From Bacteroidota bacterium (GTDB taxonomy: Bacteria; Bacteroidota; Bacteroidia; Chitinophagales; Chitinophagaceae): a DNA stretch of 45,033 nucleotides. Positions 9,344-18,511 of this stretch are shown here, one piece after another. The notes under the pieces are model-generated. The model saw only the letters and a list, made by a program, of their open reading frames with translations. It made no database searches and was not told the origin of the DNA. The position numbers and the translations under genes are program-made. Location: the NCBI GenBank assembly GCA_013288445.1, contig JABDBX010000008.1, forward strand, positions 1-45,033, in the 5' to 3' direction. Numbering within the stretch: the first letter of the stretch is position 1; every line of letters starts with the position of its first letter.

Positions 9344-10099
9344 ATGCCACACCCGCGCCCATATGCATTATCTATTGCCGGCTTCGACCCAACAGCGGGG
9401 GCGGGCGTGGTGTCGGATATAAAGACATTTGAAAGCAACAGTGTATATGGCTTGGGGGTTGTATCTGCGCTGACCTGGCAAACAGACGTAACGTTTGAAA
9501 AAGTGGAGTGGATTGAGATAGACAAGATCATCAGCCAGGTAGAGATGCTACTCAACCGGTTCAATGTAAGGCATATCAAGATAGGGCTGATAGAGAACCT
9601 GGATGTTTTGCAACAGTTGGTCTGCTACCTGCAAATGAAAATAGAGCATCCTGTGATTGTATTCGATCCGATATTAAAGGCAAGCGCTGGCTTTGTTTTT
9701 CATAATGATATGCAGCGACAGTTTTTTGACCTTATTGATAATATATACTGTGTAACCCCAAACCTACCAGAGGCCACACAACTGTTTGGCGAAGAAAACC
9801 TGCATGATAAATTGATAGAACTAAGCGACAAAGTGAATATTTACCTGAAAGGCGGACACGGCGTTAAGAGCATTGCAACCGACCAATTGTTTACCAAAAA
9901 ACAAGTGTATCCGCACTCCAATGAACGGCTGGCTACGGGAGAAAAGCACGGTAGTGGTTGTGTTCTCTCATCCAATCTGACGGCACAACTGGCCCTTGGA
10001 CGGGATATTATTATGGCAGCCGAAAAAGCAAATATACATACCTATAATTTCCTGGCGAGCAATGAAGGCCTGCTTGGATACCACCAACTGATACAGTAA
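9344..10099 (+). CDS. thiD: Hydroxymethylpyrimidine (phosphate) kinase ThiD
   Basis: A 251-residue kinase that phosphorylates HMP and HMP-P to HMP-PP, the pyrimidine half of thiamine. Ribokinase-fold motifs are visible: ALSIAGFDPTAGAGVVSDIKTF near the N-terminus, VFDPILKASAG, VTPNLPEA and the C-terminal ATP/anion-hole stretch TGEKHGSGCVLSS, whose GSGC matches the family's HGTGC. The length is slightly short but complete. Its stop overlaps the start of thiE by one base (TAATG), so translation is probably coupled. With thiC damaged, this enzyme would let the cell use salvaged HMP. Confidence 0.92.
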   Translation: MPHPRPYALSIAGFDPTAGAGVVSDIKTFESNSVYGLGVVSALTWQTDVTFEKVEWIEIDKIISQVEMLLNRFNVRHIKIGLIENLDVLQQLVCYLQMKIEHPVIVFDPILKASAGFVFHNDMQRQFFDLIDNIYCVTPNLPEATQLFGEENLHDKLIELSDKVNIYLKGGHGVKSIATDQLFTKKQVYPHSNERLATGEKHGSGCVLSSNLTAQLALGRDIIMAAEKANIHTYNFLASNEGLLGYHQLIQ

Positions 10100-11148
10100 T
10101 GAGGCAAATAAGCAAGTTGCAGTATATAACCACGAGCGCCGCACTAGCGGAACAGGCCTGTATGGGAGGTGTGGACTGGGTACAACTGCGGCTGAAGGAT
10201 GTTTCTTATGACGAGTATTTCAGAGTAGGGAAAGAAGTGCAAGCGGTTTGTAAAAAATATGACGCTACGTTCATCATAAACGATGATATAAAATTAGCCC
10301 TCGACCTGGACGCCGATGGGGTGCATGTAGGTAAAGAAGATCCATTGCCGCAAAATTATATAGACGAAATGCTTGGTAAGGGTGGCATCATTGGGTGTAC
10401 TGCGAATACCATTGCGGATTTCGAACATTTGCAAGGTAAACCCGTTAGCTATATTGGATTGGGGCCATATCGGTTTACAGAAACCAAAAAGAAATTGAGT
10501 CCCGTGCTTGGATTTGATGGATACAGAAAATTATTCGCGCAGTTGCGGACCAGGCAAATCACCCCGCCCCCTGTGGTAGGCATTGGCGGCATAACGGTTG
10601 ACGATGTGTCAGTGTTGATGACCACCGGCCTGCATGGCATTGCAGTATCGGGGGCCATATCTGGGGCGCCCGATGTTAAAGAAGCTGCAGGGAGATTTAT
10701 AGATGTTTTAAACCCCTCAAATAAAGTTATCCGTAAAACAATAGCCGTAAATGCATCCACATCCAAAGTATGGAAAACCATAACAGAACCGGCGTTGATA
10801 AGAGCGTGGCTGTTTGATACACCTGTAGATGTGGTCTCGGACTGGAAAGTAGGCGGCAGCATGGTTTTCAAAGGGATGTTTCATAACAAGCCCTATGAAG
10901 ATAAGGGTACCATCCTGAAGTATGAACCCGAGGCACTGTTTAGCTATAATTACTGGAGCAAATTATCCACTTTACCCGATGAACCAGGCAATTATTCAGT
11001 AATCGAGTTTAGGCTCCATCCTATCGGGGATCAAACAGAGGTAACACTCACACAAAGCAATTTTATGTTAGATACTATGTATCGGCATTTTAATTTTTAT
11101 TGGACGTTGACAATGGACCGGTTGAAAAAGAAAATTGAAAAAGCATGA
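10099..11148 (+). CDS. thiE: Thiamine-phosphate synthase ThiE fused to an SRPBCC (AHSA1-like) domain
   Basis: A 349-residue two-domain protein. Residues 1-205 are ThiE, joining HMP-PP and thiazole phosphate to thiamine phosphate: [53 protein letters not shown] and VVGIGGI with VSGAI. Residues about 210-349 read as a START/SRPBCC domain of the AHSA1 type ([31 protein letters not shown], a helical C-terminus [12 protein letters not shown]). Neither half shows a break, and no internal start or stop separates them. The fusion is unusual; ThiE alone is about 210 residues. It overlaps thiD by 1 base and thiG by 4. The role of the extra domain, perhaps ligand binding or chaperoning, is unknown. Confidence 0.88.
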   Translation: MRQISKLQYITTSAALAEQACMGGVDWVQLRLKDVSYDEYFRVGKEVQAVCKKYDATFIINDDIKLALDLDADGVHVGKEDPLPQNYIDEMLGKGGIIGCTANTIADFEHLQGKPVSYIGLGPYRFTETKKKLSPVLGFDGYRKLFAQLRTRQITPPPVVGIGGITVDDVSVLMTTGLHGIAVSGAISGAPDVKEAAGRFIDVLNPSNKVIRKTIAVNASTSKVWKTITEPALIRAWLFDTPVDVVSDWKVGGSMVFKGMFHNKPYEDKGTILKYEPEALFSYNYWSKLSTLPDEPGNYSVIEFRLHPIGDQTEVTLTQSNFMLDTMYRHFNFYWTLTMDRLKKKIEKA

Positions 11149-11915
11149 ACGACTTACTGACAATAGCAGGCAAAACATTTACATCCCGGCTTTTTACCGG
11201 CACTGGCAAATTTGGCAATCACCAATTAATGGAAGATGCATTGCTGGCATCGGGTTCCGAATTGGTAACTGTTGCATTGAAAAGAATAAATATTGATGGT
11301 GATGACGACGATATTCTGCAACATCTTCACCATTCGCATATAAGCCTGCTCCCCAATACATCAGGCGTGCGAAATGCTGAGGAGGCCATTTTTGCTGCTC
11401 ATCTTGCCAGGGAGGCCCTGCAAACAAACTGGCTGAAGCTGGAGATACATCCCGACCCGAAGTACCTTATGCCCGACCCTATAGAAACCTTAAAGGCGGC
11501 AGAGCAATTGGTGAAAGATGGCTTCATAGTGTTGCCATACATCCATGCCGACCCGGTATTATGTAAGCGGCTTGAGGAAGTGGGCGTGGCGGCCGTAATG
11601 CCGTTAGGCGCGCCAATTGGTAGCAATATGGGCCTGCGCACCCTCGACTTCCTGCGCATCATCATAGAGCAGAGCAATGTGCCCGTGATCGTTGATGCAG
11701 GTATTGGCGCACCAAGCCATGCCGCGGCTGCTATGGAGGCCGGTGCCGATGCAGTGCTGGTAAACACGGCCATTGCTGTAGCAGGCAACCCCGTACAAAT
11801 AGCCACCGCCTTTAAAATGGCTGTGGAAGCCGGGCGTATGGCCTGGAATGCAAAGTTGGGCACCGTAAAAGCTTATGCCGAAAGCAGTAGCCCGCTTACG
11901 GAATTTTTAAATTAA
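11145..11915 (+). CDS. thiG: Thiazole synthase ThiG
   Basis: A 256-residue TIM-barrel enzyme that builds thiazole phosphate from deoxyxylulose phosphate, dehydroglycine and ThiS thiocarboxylate. It has [43 protein letters not shown] with the Schiff-base Lys, [45 protein letters not shown]. All are intact. It starts inside the last codons of thiE (ATGA overlap), so coupling is likely. Its partner ThiH, which supplies dehydroglycine from tyrosine, follows after about 110 bases. Confidence 0.95.
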   Translation: MNDLLTIAGKTFTSRLFTGTGKFGNHQLMEDALLASGSELVTVALKRINIDGDDDDILQHLHHSHISLLPNTSGVRNAEEAIFAAHLAREALQTNWLKLEIHPDPKYLMPDPIETLKAAEQLVKDGFIVLPYIHADPVLCKRLEEVGVAAVMPLGAPIGSNMGLRTLDFLRIIIEQSNVPVIVDAGIGAPSHAAAAMEAGADAVLVNTAIAVAGNPVQIATAFKMAVEAGRMAWNAKLGTVKAYAESSSPLTEFLN

Positions 11916-12026
11916 ACCCCGTCCCTAAAGGGGGCCATAATTAAGCGGCATCAATACACCATAAACTATAGTAACAACGAGGAGCATTATTGATAAACAA
12001 CGCTGCCAGGGGAAAAAAGAAGAAAG

Positions 12027-13142
12027 ATGTTTAAAGAAGAATTTGATAAACACGATTGGGATCAGGCGCTATCCTCCATCTATGCTAAAACAGCAGCGGA
12101 TGTGGAGCGGGCATTGCATAAGACCAAGAGGGACATAGAGGATTTTAAAGCGCTCATATCATCTGCCGCTGCTCCGTATTTGGAGCCGATGGCGCAGCTT
12201 AGCCACCGCATTACCCAAAAGCGCTTTGGTAAAACAATGCAGCTTTACGCCCCGCTGTATCTATCTAACGAATGCCAGAACATCTGTAATTACTGTGGGT
12301 TCAGCTATGACAACAAGATAAAACGCAAAACACTTACCGGCGGGGAGATACTACAGGAAGCGGAATACCTGAAACAACAGGGTTTCGACCACGTGCTGCT
12401 CGTAACCGGGGAAGCCACCAAAACCGTTGGTGTTGACTATATGAAGAGTGCCATCAGGCTGCTGCGCCCCCACTTTGCCAATATATCTATAGAGGTGCAG
12501 CCACTGGAAGAAGACGAATATAAAACCCTTGTTGCCGAGGGACTATATGCCGTACTAGTGTACCAGGAAACCTACCACCAGGACAATTACAAATTATACC
12601 ATACTAAGGGCAAGAAATCAAACTTCGATTACCGCCTGGATACGCCAGACAGGGTGGGCAATGCCGGCATCCACAAAATCGGCCTGGGCGTATTGATAGG
12701 ACTTGAAGACTGGCGTGCCGATAATTTCTTCACAGCCCTTCATGTAGGCTATCTCGAAAAGAAATTCTGGCAAACAAAATACAGTATCTCCTTCCCCCGC
12801 CTTCGCCCCGCTACTGGTCTTATTGAGCCCAAAGTAGTGATCAGCGACAAGGAACTGGTACAGCTTATATGCGCCTGGCGCATATTTAACGAAGAGATAG
12901 AACTAAGTATCTCCACCAGGGAAAATGAACTGTTCCGCGACCATGTCATCCGGCTTGGCGCAACCACTATGAGCGCTGGCTCAAAAACAAACCCCGGAGG
13001 CTATACCGTAGAACACGAATCGCTGGAGCAATTCGAAATAGACGACAGCCGCTCTGTGGCCGAGGTAAAAAGTATGATAGAACGGAATGGCTACAAAGCG
13101 GTTTGGAAAGACTGGGAACGGTTTGGGGCGATTGGGAAATGA
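12027..13142 (+). CDS. thiH: Tyrosine lyase ThiH (radical SAM)
   Basis: A 371-residue radical SAM enzyme that cleaves tyrosine to dehydroglycine and p-cresol for ThiG. The cluster motif is C-x3-C-x2-C in LYLSNECQNICNYCGFSYDN. Further ThiH features are EVQPLEEDEYKTL, VYQETYHQDNYKLYHTKGKKSNFDYRLDTPDRVG, FPRLRPATG and the C-terminal STRENELFRD. The length is normal. Use of ThiH rather than the oxygen-dependent ThiO suggests the pathway can run without oxygen. ThiF does not follow within this window. Confidence 0.95.
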   Translation: MFKEEFDKHDWDQALSSIYAKTAADVERALHKTKRDIEDFKALISSAAAPYLEPMAQLSHRITQKRFGKTMQLYAPLYLSNECQNICNYCGFSYDNKIKRKTLTGGEILQEAEYLKQQGFDHVLLVTGEATKTVGVDYMKSAIRLLRPHFANISIEVQPLEEDEYKTLVAEGLYAVLVYQETYHQDNYKLYHTKGKKSNFDYRLDTPDRVGNAGIHKIGLGVLIGLEDWRADNFFTALHVGYLEKKFWQTKYSISFPRLRPATGLIEPKVVISDKELVQLICAWRIFNEEIELSISTRENELFRDHVIRLGATTMSAGSKTNPGGYTVEHESLEQFEIDDSRSVAEVKSMIERNGYKAVWKDWERFGAIGK

Positions 13143-13187
13143 ACTCATATTAATGTCACAAATTGAAACTAATTTAAGTCTCAATAA

Positions 13188-13631
13188 ATGATTGAAGAAA
13201 AATACACACTAGAATTTGACGATAGTGTAAGAATATTTGAGTTTGAAAGCACCGGTCCCAAAGGCACCGTCAAAAAAATTGTCCAGTATTCGGAAGCAAA
13301 TGTGAAGAACTATTATTATCTGGGTTTTGGCGATAAAGATAATAACGAAGCAACAATTAATGATTTAGTGGTTACTAATAATGGTGATAGCCAGAAAGTA
13401 TTGGCTACCGTTGCCTCTACCATTTATACCTTTACGGAGCATCATCCAGATGCTCATATTGTTGCAACTGGTAGCACCCTTGCAAGAACGCGGCTATATC
13501 GGATTGGCATTAGCAATAACCTTCAGGCTATAGAGAATGACTTTTATGTCTTCGGATTAAAAGATGGAATATGGGAAAAATTTACAAAAGGTATCGTTTA
13601 TGAAGCCTTTTTAGTTAAGAAAAAGGACTAA
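13188..13631 (+). CDS. DUF6934-like protein
   Basis: A 147-residue protein resembling a Bacteroidota-restricted family of about 150 residues. Conserved-looking blocks are FESTGPKGTVKKIVQYS, YYLGFGDKD, INDLVVTNNGDSQKVLATVASTIY, ATGSTLARTRLYRIGISNNL and FTKGIVYEAFLVKK. No signal peptide or membrane segment is seen. The family has no known function, to my knowledge. It starts 45 bases after thiH but is visibly more AT-rich than the thiamine genes and is followed by two tiny orfs. I think it is a separate insertion rather than a thiamine gene. Confidence 0.7.
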   Translation: MIEEKYTLEFDDSVRIFEFESTGPKGTVKKIVQYSEANVKNYYYLGFGDKDNNEATINDLVVTNNGDSQKVLATVASTIYTFTEHHPDAHIVATGSTLARTRLYRIGISNNLQAIENDFYVFGLKDGIWEKFTKGIVYEAFLVKKKD

Positions 13632-13642
13632 TTTTGTGTATT

Positions 13643-13789
13643 ATGAAAGACAAGAAAGAAAAAATAAAGATCCCAAAAGGCTATTTGCGAAACCCAGAAC
13701 TAAACAAATATGCAGATATTGTTCTTTTTCCCAACAAATTGAAAAGAGTTAATGCCATCCTGAAAACTGCGGGTATCCCCAAGATCTAA
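13643..13789 (+). CDS. Tiny basic orf downstream of the DUF6934-like gene
   Basis: A 48-codon frame starting MKDKKEKIKIPKGYLRNPEL and ending AGIPKI. It begins 11 bases after the preceding stop, is lysine-rich and has no long hydrophobic stretch. The tight spacing and sensible composition support translation, but no family is recognised. It may be a partner of the 147-residue protein. Confidence 0.45.
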   Translation: MKDKKEKIKIPKGYLRNPELNKYADIVLFPNKLKRVNAILKTAGIPKI

Positions 13790-13802
13790 CAACTTAAAAG
13801 CC

Positions 13803-13982
13803 ATGAAACGCCTTACCGAAAGCAAAGCCTTTTATAGTAATGATTTATTCCCGGAATTGCACATTACCATAAACCCGGAATTGAAAAATGCAAACAAAAC
13901 GGGTAGTTTGAAAAAGGTTGCTGCGGCAAAAAAAATATTAGCTAAAGTCAATTTCCCTCCCGGTCTTGGTGTCTCTTCCTAA
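13803..13982 (+). CDS. Second tiny orf downstream of the DUF6934-like gene
   Basis: A 59-codon frame starting MKRLTESKAFYSNDLFPELH and ending NFPPGLGVSS. It starts 13 bases after the 48-residue orf, so three close genes in a row point to one small operon. It has a basic alanine-rich segment (LKKVAAAKKILAKV) that could be an amphipathic helix. No family is recognised. Confidence 0.45.
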   Translation: MKRLTESKAFYSNDLFPELHITINPELKNANKTGSLKKVAAAKKILAKVNFPPGLGVSS

Positions 13983-14002
13983 CGGGAATTCTTATCCGTT
14001 CG

Positions 14003-14025
14003 CAGTTTTTTATTGGCGAAAACTG
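14003..14025. terminator. Weak stem between convergent genes
   Basis: CAGTTTT (14003-14009) pairs with AAAACTG (14019-14025) around a 9-base loop. It sits between the tiny orf ending at 13982 and the OmpP1-like gene ending at 14046 on the other strand, so it could stop transcription from either side. The stem is short and AT-rich. Confidence 0.3.
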
Positions 14026-14045
14026 TCTATTACTTTGTCAACCCC

Positions 14046-15641
14046 TTAAAACTTAATCCCAAGCGTCAGCGCCAAATTATTAAGCGCATAATTTATTTTC
14101 GCTGTGGGTATTGTTGCCGGTTTCGCATCTATCACATAGTCCTTACCATTCCCATCATTGTACGCTATGTTGTAGGGCTGTTCGTAACCTGTGTACATAC
14201 TGTGTACATAACCAAGGTCGGTATAGAAATGATGAAAGTGGAAGCCTACCCCTGCGCTCACATCTATGCGTTGGGTTGTATAAGGGTTGTTCGCTGTCGA
14301 TTCGCCATAAGAGGTAAAGGCATTGCCATAGTAGCCAAAACCCAGGCGCGCCATAAAGTCCTTACCTATCCTTGCCTCACCCCCGAGGCGGAAGTTAGAT
14401 GCCGCCTGGTAAGTTTTCTTTATCGTTTGGTTTATAGCGTCTGCTTCCTGCTGAAAGGTAGTTCCGTTTGCATAATCGACCCCAGTTGGGAACTGGTAGC
14501 GCATAGAACTGTAGTCAACAAATTCATAGTCCGCGGTAATAAACCCAAAATTGTTCAGCATTACAGTGGCGCTCAGCACACCTTTCCACGGGGTAGAAAG
14601 ATTGTAATCGAAACGATTTTGCGGCAGAGAGCCGTTGTCAACCGTAAGCGTAGCAACTGTGTCGTTATGGGTTGTGGTTATACCCAGGTTAGATACATCA
14701 TGTATCGAATACCAGGTGGGGGAATGGAACGCAGCCCCTATACGGAAGATGTTTGATATCTTATAAATTGCACCGATCTTGGCATTTATACCGGTGCCGG
14801 TAATGCGAAGATCCTGGTTATAATTAAAGGAGTTGAATCCGTATGGATTGCTGCTGCTATTCCCATCAGCAATTGTTTCCTGGTAGTATGCGCTGCTTTG
14901 GTAGTTGATGGTTGGGATGCCCAAGGTTGCACCCAGCATCAATTTCTCTTTGTAGTTCCCGCCCAGCGATATGGTATATTCGTTGATGCCGCCATTGGTT
15001 TGCATACTTTTCAATTGGTTCACGCCGCCAAATGGCACAATGGAATAATATTGGCCTGCAGCATTCTGGTTAAGGAGGTAAGAATTATACCCCAGGTACC
15101 CCAATGAATTATTTGGATTGACAGAATTAGGATTGCCCGGAAAATGATTTGCATCCGATTCAAACGCAAGGGCCGCCGAGCTTGAATTATTGTAGCCCTG
15201 ATAAGTATAGTTTTGGTTAAAGTCGGCCAGCCTGTTCATACCAAAGGCAAAAGACACCGCTTTCCAGTTACGGTGATCGTAACGCTTACCTTTCGGAGCA
15301 TTAGTGAACACAAAACCAAAGTTATTGAAATTGAAATGGGTATTATTATCTGTAGTCGTAGTAGATGAGTAGCTGCTGCTGGCAGTATTCATCCTTAACG
15401 ATGGGGTTATCTCCATCTCCGAACTCCGGTAGATACCGAGACCCGCCGGATTTACACTCAACGAACTAAAATCGCCGCCCACAGAACCAAGCGCATTGCC
15501 AAATCCCATGGAACGGGCAGTACCCTGCACCGTGGTATTCGAAAAATTATAAGCCTCCCTGCTATCCTGGGCTGAAGCTGCTAAAGAGCCAGACACAAGC
15601 GCCAACGACAATACAAATCCAAAATTGCGCATACTTTTCAT
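14046..15641 (-). CDS. FadL/OmpP1-like outer-membrane beta-barrel protein
   Basis: A 531-residue exported protein. The signal peptide MKSMRNFGFVLSLALVSGSLAASAQ is followed by QGTARSMGFGNALGSVGGDFSSLSVNPAGLGIYRSSEMEI in shorter conserved pieces (ARSMGFGNAL and NPAGLGIYR), typical of the OmpP1/FadL transporter family. The rest alternates hydrophobic and polar residues with many aromatic strand ends and finishes in LGIKF, the terminal Phe of barrel proteins. Relatives bring hydrophobic compounds across the outer membrane; the substrate here is unknown. It appears to be a single-gene unit, separated from the Gly-rich gene upstream by about 200 bases. Confidence 0.85.
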   Translation of the reverse strand: MKSMRNFGFVLSLALVSGSLAASAQDSREAYNFSNTTVQGTARSMGFGNALGSVGGDFSSLSVNPAGLGIYRSSEMEITPSLRMNTASSSYSSTTTTDNNTHFNFNNFGFVFTNAPKGKRYDHRNWKAVSFAFGMNRLADFNQNYTYQGYNNSSSAALAFESDANHFPGNPNSVNPNNSLGYLGYNSYLLNQNAAGQYYSIVPFGGVNQLKSMQTNGGINEYTISLGGNYKEKLMLGATLGIPTINYQSSAYYQETIADGNSSSNPYGFNSFNYNQDLRITGTGINAKIGAIYKISNIFRIGAAFHSPTWYSIHDVSNLGITTTHNDTVATLTVDNGSLPQNRFDYNLSTPWKGVLSATVMLNNFGFITADYEFVDYSSMRYQFPTGVDYANGTTFQQEADAINQTIKKTYQAASNFRLGGEARIGKDFMARLGFGYYGNAFTSYGESTANNPYTTQRIDVSAGVGFHFHHFYTDLGYVHSMYTGYEQPYNIAYNDGNGKDYVIDAKPATIPTAKINYALNNLALTLGIKF

Positions 15642-15839
15642 TTTTGCTTTTGACTAATAATAAAACCGAACGTTTAATAAAAACGAATCATCATAACGCC
15701 CGGCAAACACAAAAACCATGCCTTTTATTAGACGCCTATAAGCCTGAAACTATAAAGGCACTATCACCCTAAGTAATAATGCCTTTTTATAAATTTATTA
15801 ACGATCATTTTGAACCACTAATAGCAGAGCAGGCATGAA

Positions 15840-16910
15840 TTATCTGCGACCACCGCCGCCATGTCCGCCACCACCGCTACGGCTGCCACCGCCGCCACCA
15901 GATCTTGCACCACCGCCGCCGCCTGCGCTACGCTGACCGCCGCCAAAACCACCGCCGCCCATGCTACGGTTGCCACCGCCGCCAAAACTACGGGCCTGGC
16001 CGCCGCCATTATAGCCGCCACGGTTACCACCGTAGTTGCCACGGGCTTGCTGCCCACCGCTCATTCTCTGTCCACCACTCGTTCTTTGCCCCTGGCCCTG
16101 GCTGAACCGCTGGCCGCCCTGGGATCGGTTGCCACCATAATTACCACCGGCATTGCTGGTACGTTGTCCGCTGCCTGCACTTCTATTACCACCATTGTTC
16201 ACTCGGGTAGCAGAGGCGAGTGTTGAACTGCGAAGCCCTACACCATTTGAAGCAGAAGTACGCAAACCGTTACCTGTGGTATGAGAGCTTAACCTGTAAC
16301 CGATGCTCGACTGGCGCGGCCCATAGCCCCCGGCATACCTGTAACCACCACCATAACGCCCTTCAATGCCGCCATAGTACCTGTTCCAGTAGCCGCCGCC
16401 ACCATAGTAATGACCATACCAGCCACCTGCATAGAACGGATAACTAAAACAGCCGAAGCCGCCATAGCCATACCACGAATTCCAACCCCAATAGGAGTTC
16501 CAGCAAGGCCCAACACCAAAGCTGATACCTACACCTGAATACCAGGGATTATACCCCCAATATGGATCAACCCACATAGGATTGTACCAGAATGGATTGT
16601 AGAATGTGCTGTAATAACCCATATTGTAAAATGAGTTATCAAAGCGGTTTATACGGGATGAATAAGAGTCATCATCGTAATCCACATAATCATCGCCATT
16701 GTTATAGCTCTGGTAATTATCCGGTGCGTTGTTATCCGCATTGTTGTAATTCCGGTCATTGCCATTATTGTTATCATAATGATGGCGGTTACTATCTGCG
16801 GCATTGGCATTCCTTTGGTCGGAGCCATTGGCATAGATATCATCGGTCTGCGCCATAGCAGCGGAGCCAATTCCCACAAGCAGTAAACCTGTTAACACGA
16901 AACGTTTCAT
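15840..16910 (-). CDS. Low-complexity Gly/Arg-rich exported protein
   Basis: A 356-residue product. The signal peptide MKRFVLTGLLLVGIGSAAMAQ is followed by an Asn/Asp-rich segment (about 35-80), an aromatic Tyr/Trp/Gly segment (about 95-195) and a Gly/Arg/Ser/Gln-rich tail ending GGGGHGGGGRR. There is no catalytic motif. Such proteins occur in Bacteroidota envelopes, but their job is not known to me. The tail looks disordered, and the aromatic middle could stack or stick. It is divergent from proS, with about 95 bases between starts. The Gly codons create long GCC/CCG runs and misleading open frames on the other strand. Confidence 0.75.
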   Translation of the reverse strand: MKRFVLTGLLLVGIGSAAMAQTDDIYANGSDQRNANAADSNRHHYDNNNGNDRNYNNADNNAPDNYQSYNNGDDYVDYDDDSYSSRINRFDNSFYNMGYYSTFYNPFWYNPMWVDPYWGYNPWYSGVGISFGVGPCWNSYWGWNSWYGYGGFGCFSYPFYAGGWYGHYYGGGGYWNRYYGGIEGRYGGGYRYAGGYGPRQSSIGYRLSSHTTGNGLRTSASNGVGLRSSTLASATRVNNGGNRSAGSGQRTSNAGGNYGGNRSQGGQRFSQGQGQRTSGGQRMSGGQQARGNYGGNRGGYNGGGQARSFGGGGNRSMGGGGFGGGQRSAGGGGGARSGGGGGSRSGGGGHGGGGRR

Positions 16911-17005
16911 CTTTCTTGGTTTTTAGCGTAAATTACTTAGTGAAATTACTACATTTGCCACATTTCACCAAGTAAATAGACTGCTAAAAGGTTGCTAAGT
17001 TTATT

Positions 17006-18484
17006 ATGTCAAAGATTTTAACAAATAGAAAAGACGATTATGCGCAGTGGTACAATGATATCGTACTAAAAGCAGGCCTGGCCGACTATTCAGCCGTGAA
17101 AGGCTGTATGGTCATAAAACCACATGGCTACGCTTTGTGGGAAAACATGCGGGACCAATTAGACAAACGTTTTAAGGAAACCGGCCACCAGAATGCCTAC
17201 TTTCCGTTATTCATACCCAAGAGCTTCTTATCAAAAGAGGCAGCACATGTGGAAGGCTTTGCAAAGGAGTGTGCAGTGGTAACCCACTACCGCCTGAAGA
17301 ACGACCCCAACGGTGGCGGCGTAATCGTGGATCCGGACGCCAAGCTGGAAGAAGAACTGATCGTAAGGCCCACATCTGAAACCATCATCTGGAACACTTA
17401 CAAAGACTGGATACAATCTTATCGCGACCTGCCGCTGCTCATAAACCAATGGGCTAATGTGGTAAGGTGGGAGATGCGCACCCGCCTGTTCCTGCGCACC
17501 ACCGAGTTTTTGTGGCAGGAAGGGCATACCGCACATGCCACGAAAGAGGAAGCTATAGAGGAAACAAAGAAAATGCTGGAGGTATATGCCACTTTTGCCG
17601 AAGAATATATGGCAATGCCCGTGGTGCGTGGGGTAAAGACCGCAAACGAGCGGTTTGCAGGAGCAGAAGACACCTATTGCATTGAGGCCTTGATGCAGGA
17701 TGGCAAGGCGCTACAGGCAGGCACATCGCACTTCCTGGGGCAGAACTTTGCTAAGGCGTTCGAGGTAATGTTCCAGGATAAGAACAACAACCGGGAGTAT
17801 GTATGGGCAACTTCCTGGGGCGTCTCCACACGGCTTGTGGGTGCCTTGGTGATGGCCCATAGCGATGATGACGGCCTTGTGCTTCCACCAAAACTGGCAC
17901 CGCTGCAGGTGGTTATCGTTCCTATTTTCAATAAAGACCCGAATACCCAGGAAAAGATAAATAACCTCGCAAACGACCTTATTGCAACACTGAAGCAAAA
18001 TAACATCAGGGTAAAGTTCGACAATGACGACAACACCCGCCCCGGCTTTAAATTCGCAGAATACGAATTGAAGGGCGTACCTGTACGCATTACCCTCGGC
18101 GCGCGCGACATTGAAAATAACATAGCCGAAGTAGCCCGCCGCGACACGAAAGAAAAAGAAAGCATAGCGCTGGATAACCTTGCCGGACACGTGATAAAAC
18201 TGCTTGCGGATATACAGACCAACATGTACCAGCGCGCACTACAATTCCGCACAGACAATACTACCAAAATAGACAATTGGGATGCTTTTGTAAAGGCGCT
18301 CGATGAAAAACCAGGCTTTATATCAGCACATTGGGACGGCACCAGCGAAACCGAGGAAAAGATAAAGGAACTCACAAAGGCCACCATTCGCTGCATCCCG
18401 CTAAACAATGAGCAAGAGGAAGGCCAGTGTGTGCTTACAGGAAAGCCTTCTAAGGAGAGAGTGTTGTTTGCAAGGGCGTATTGA
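17006..18484 (+). CDS. proS: Prolyl-tRNA synthetase (archaeal/eukaryotic-like form)
   Basis: A 492-residue class II synthetase that charges tRNA-Pro. It lacks the large editing insertion of the E. coli form and begins like the short form ([37 protein letters not shown]). Motif 2 is around [26 protein letters not shown], motif 3 around [33 protein letters not shown], and an anticodon domain and C-terminal zinc-binding-like domain follow. The length and motifs are complete. A TAAGTTTA near 16996-17003 may be its -7 element, but it is only a partial match. Confidence 0.95.
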   Translation: MSKILTNRKDDYAQWYNDIVLKAGLADYSAVKGCMVIKPHGYALWENMRDQLDKRFKETGHQNAYFPLFIPKSFLSKEAAHVEGFAKECAVVTHYRLKNDPNGGGVIVDPDAKLEEELIVRPTSETIIWNTYKDWIQSYRDLPLLINQWANVVRWEMRTRLFLRTTEFLWQEGHTAHATKEEAIEETKKMLEVYATFAEEYMAMPVVRGVKTANERFAGAEDTYCIEALMQDGKALQAGTSHFLGQNFAKAFEVMFQDKNNNREYVWATSWGVSTRLVGALVMAHSDDDGLVLPPKLAPLQVVIVPIFNKDPNTQEKINNLANDLIATLKQNNIRVKFDNDDNTRPGFKFAEYELKGVPVRITLGARDIENNIAEVARRDTKEKESIALDNLAGHVIKLLADIQTNMYQRALQFRTDNTTKIDNWDAFVKALDEKPGFISAHWDGTSETEEKIKELTKATIRCIPLNNEQEEGQCVLTGKPSKERVLFARAY

Positions 18485-18511
18485 TTGTACACATGATTTT
18501 AAATACTAGGT

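Noticed and set aside
15861-16226. Long Ala/Thr-rich open frame on the plus strand
   Set aside because: It is the complement of Gly/Arg codons in the Gly-rich exported protein. The composition is an artefact of the GCC/CCG repeats, and the minus-strand frame has a signal peptide.
17674-18492. 272-codon Ser-rich frame antisense to proS
   Set aside because: proS is complete and conserved on the other strand, and this frame has a typical shadow composition.
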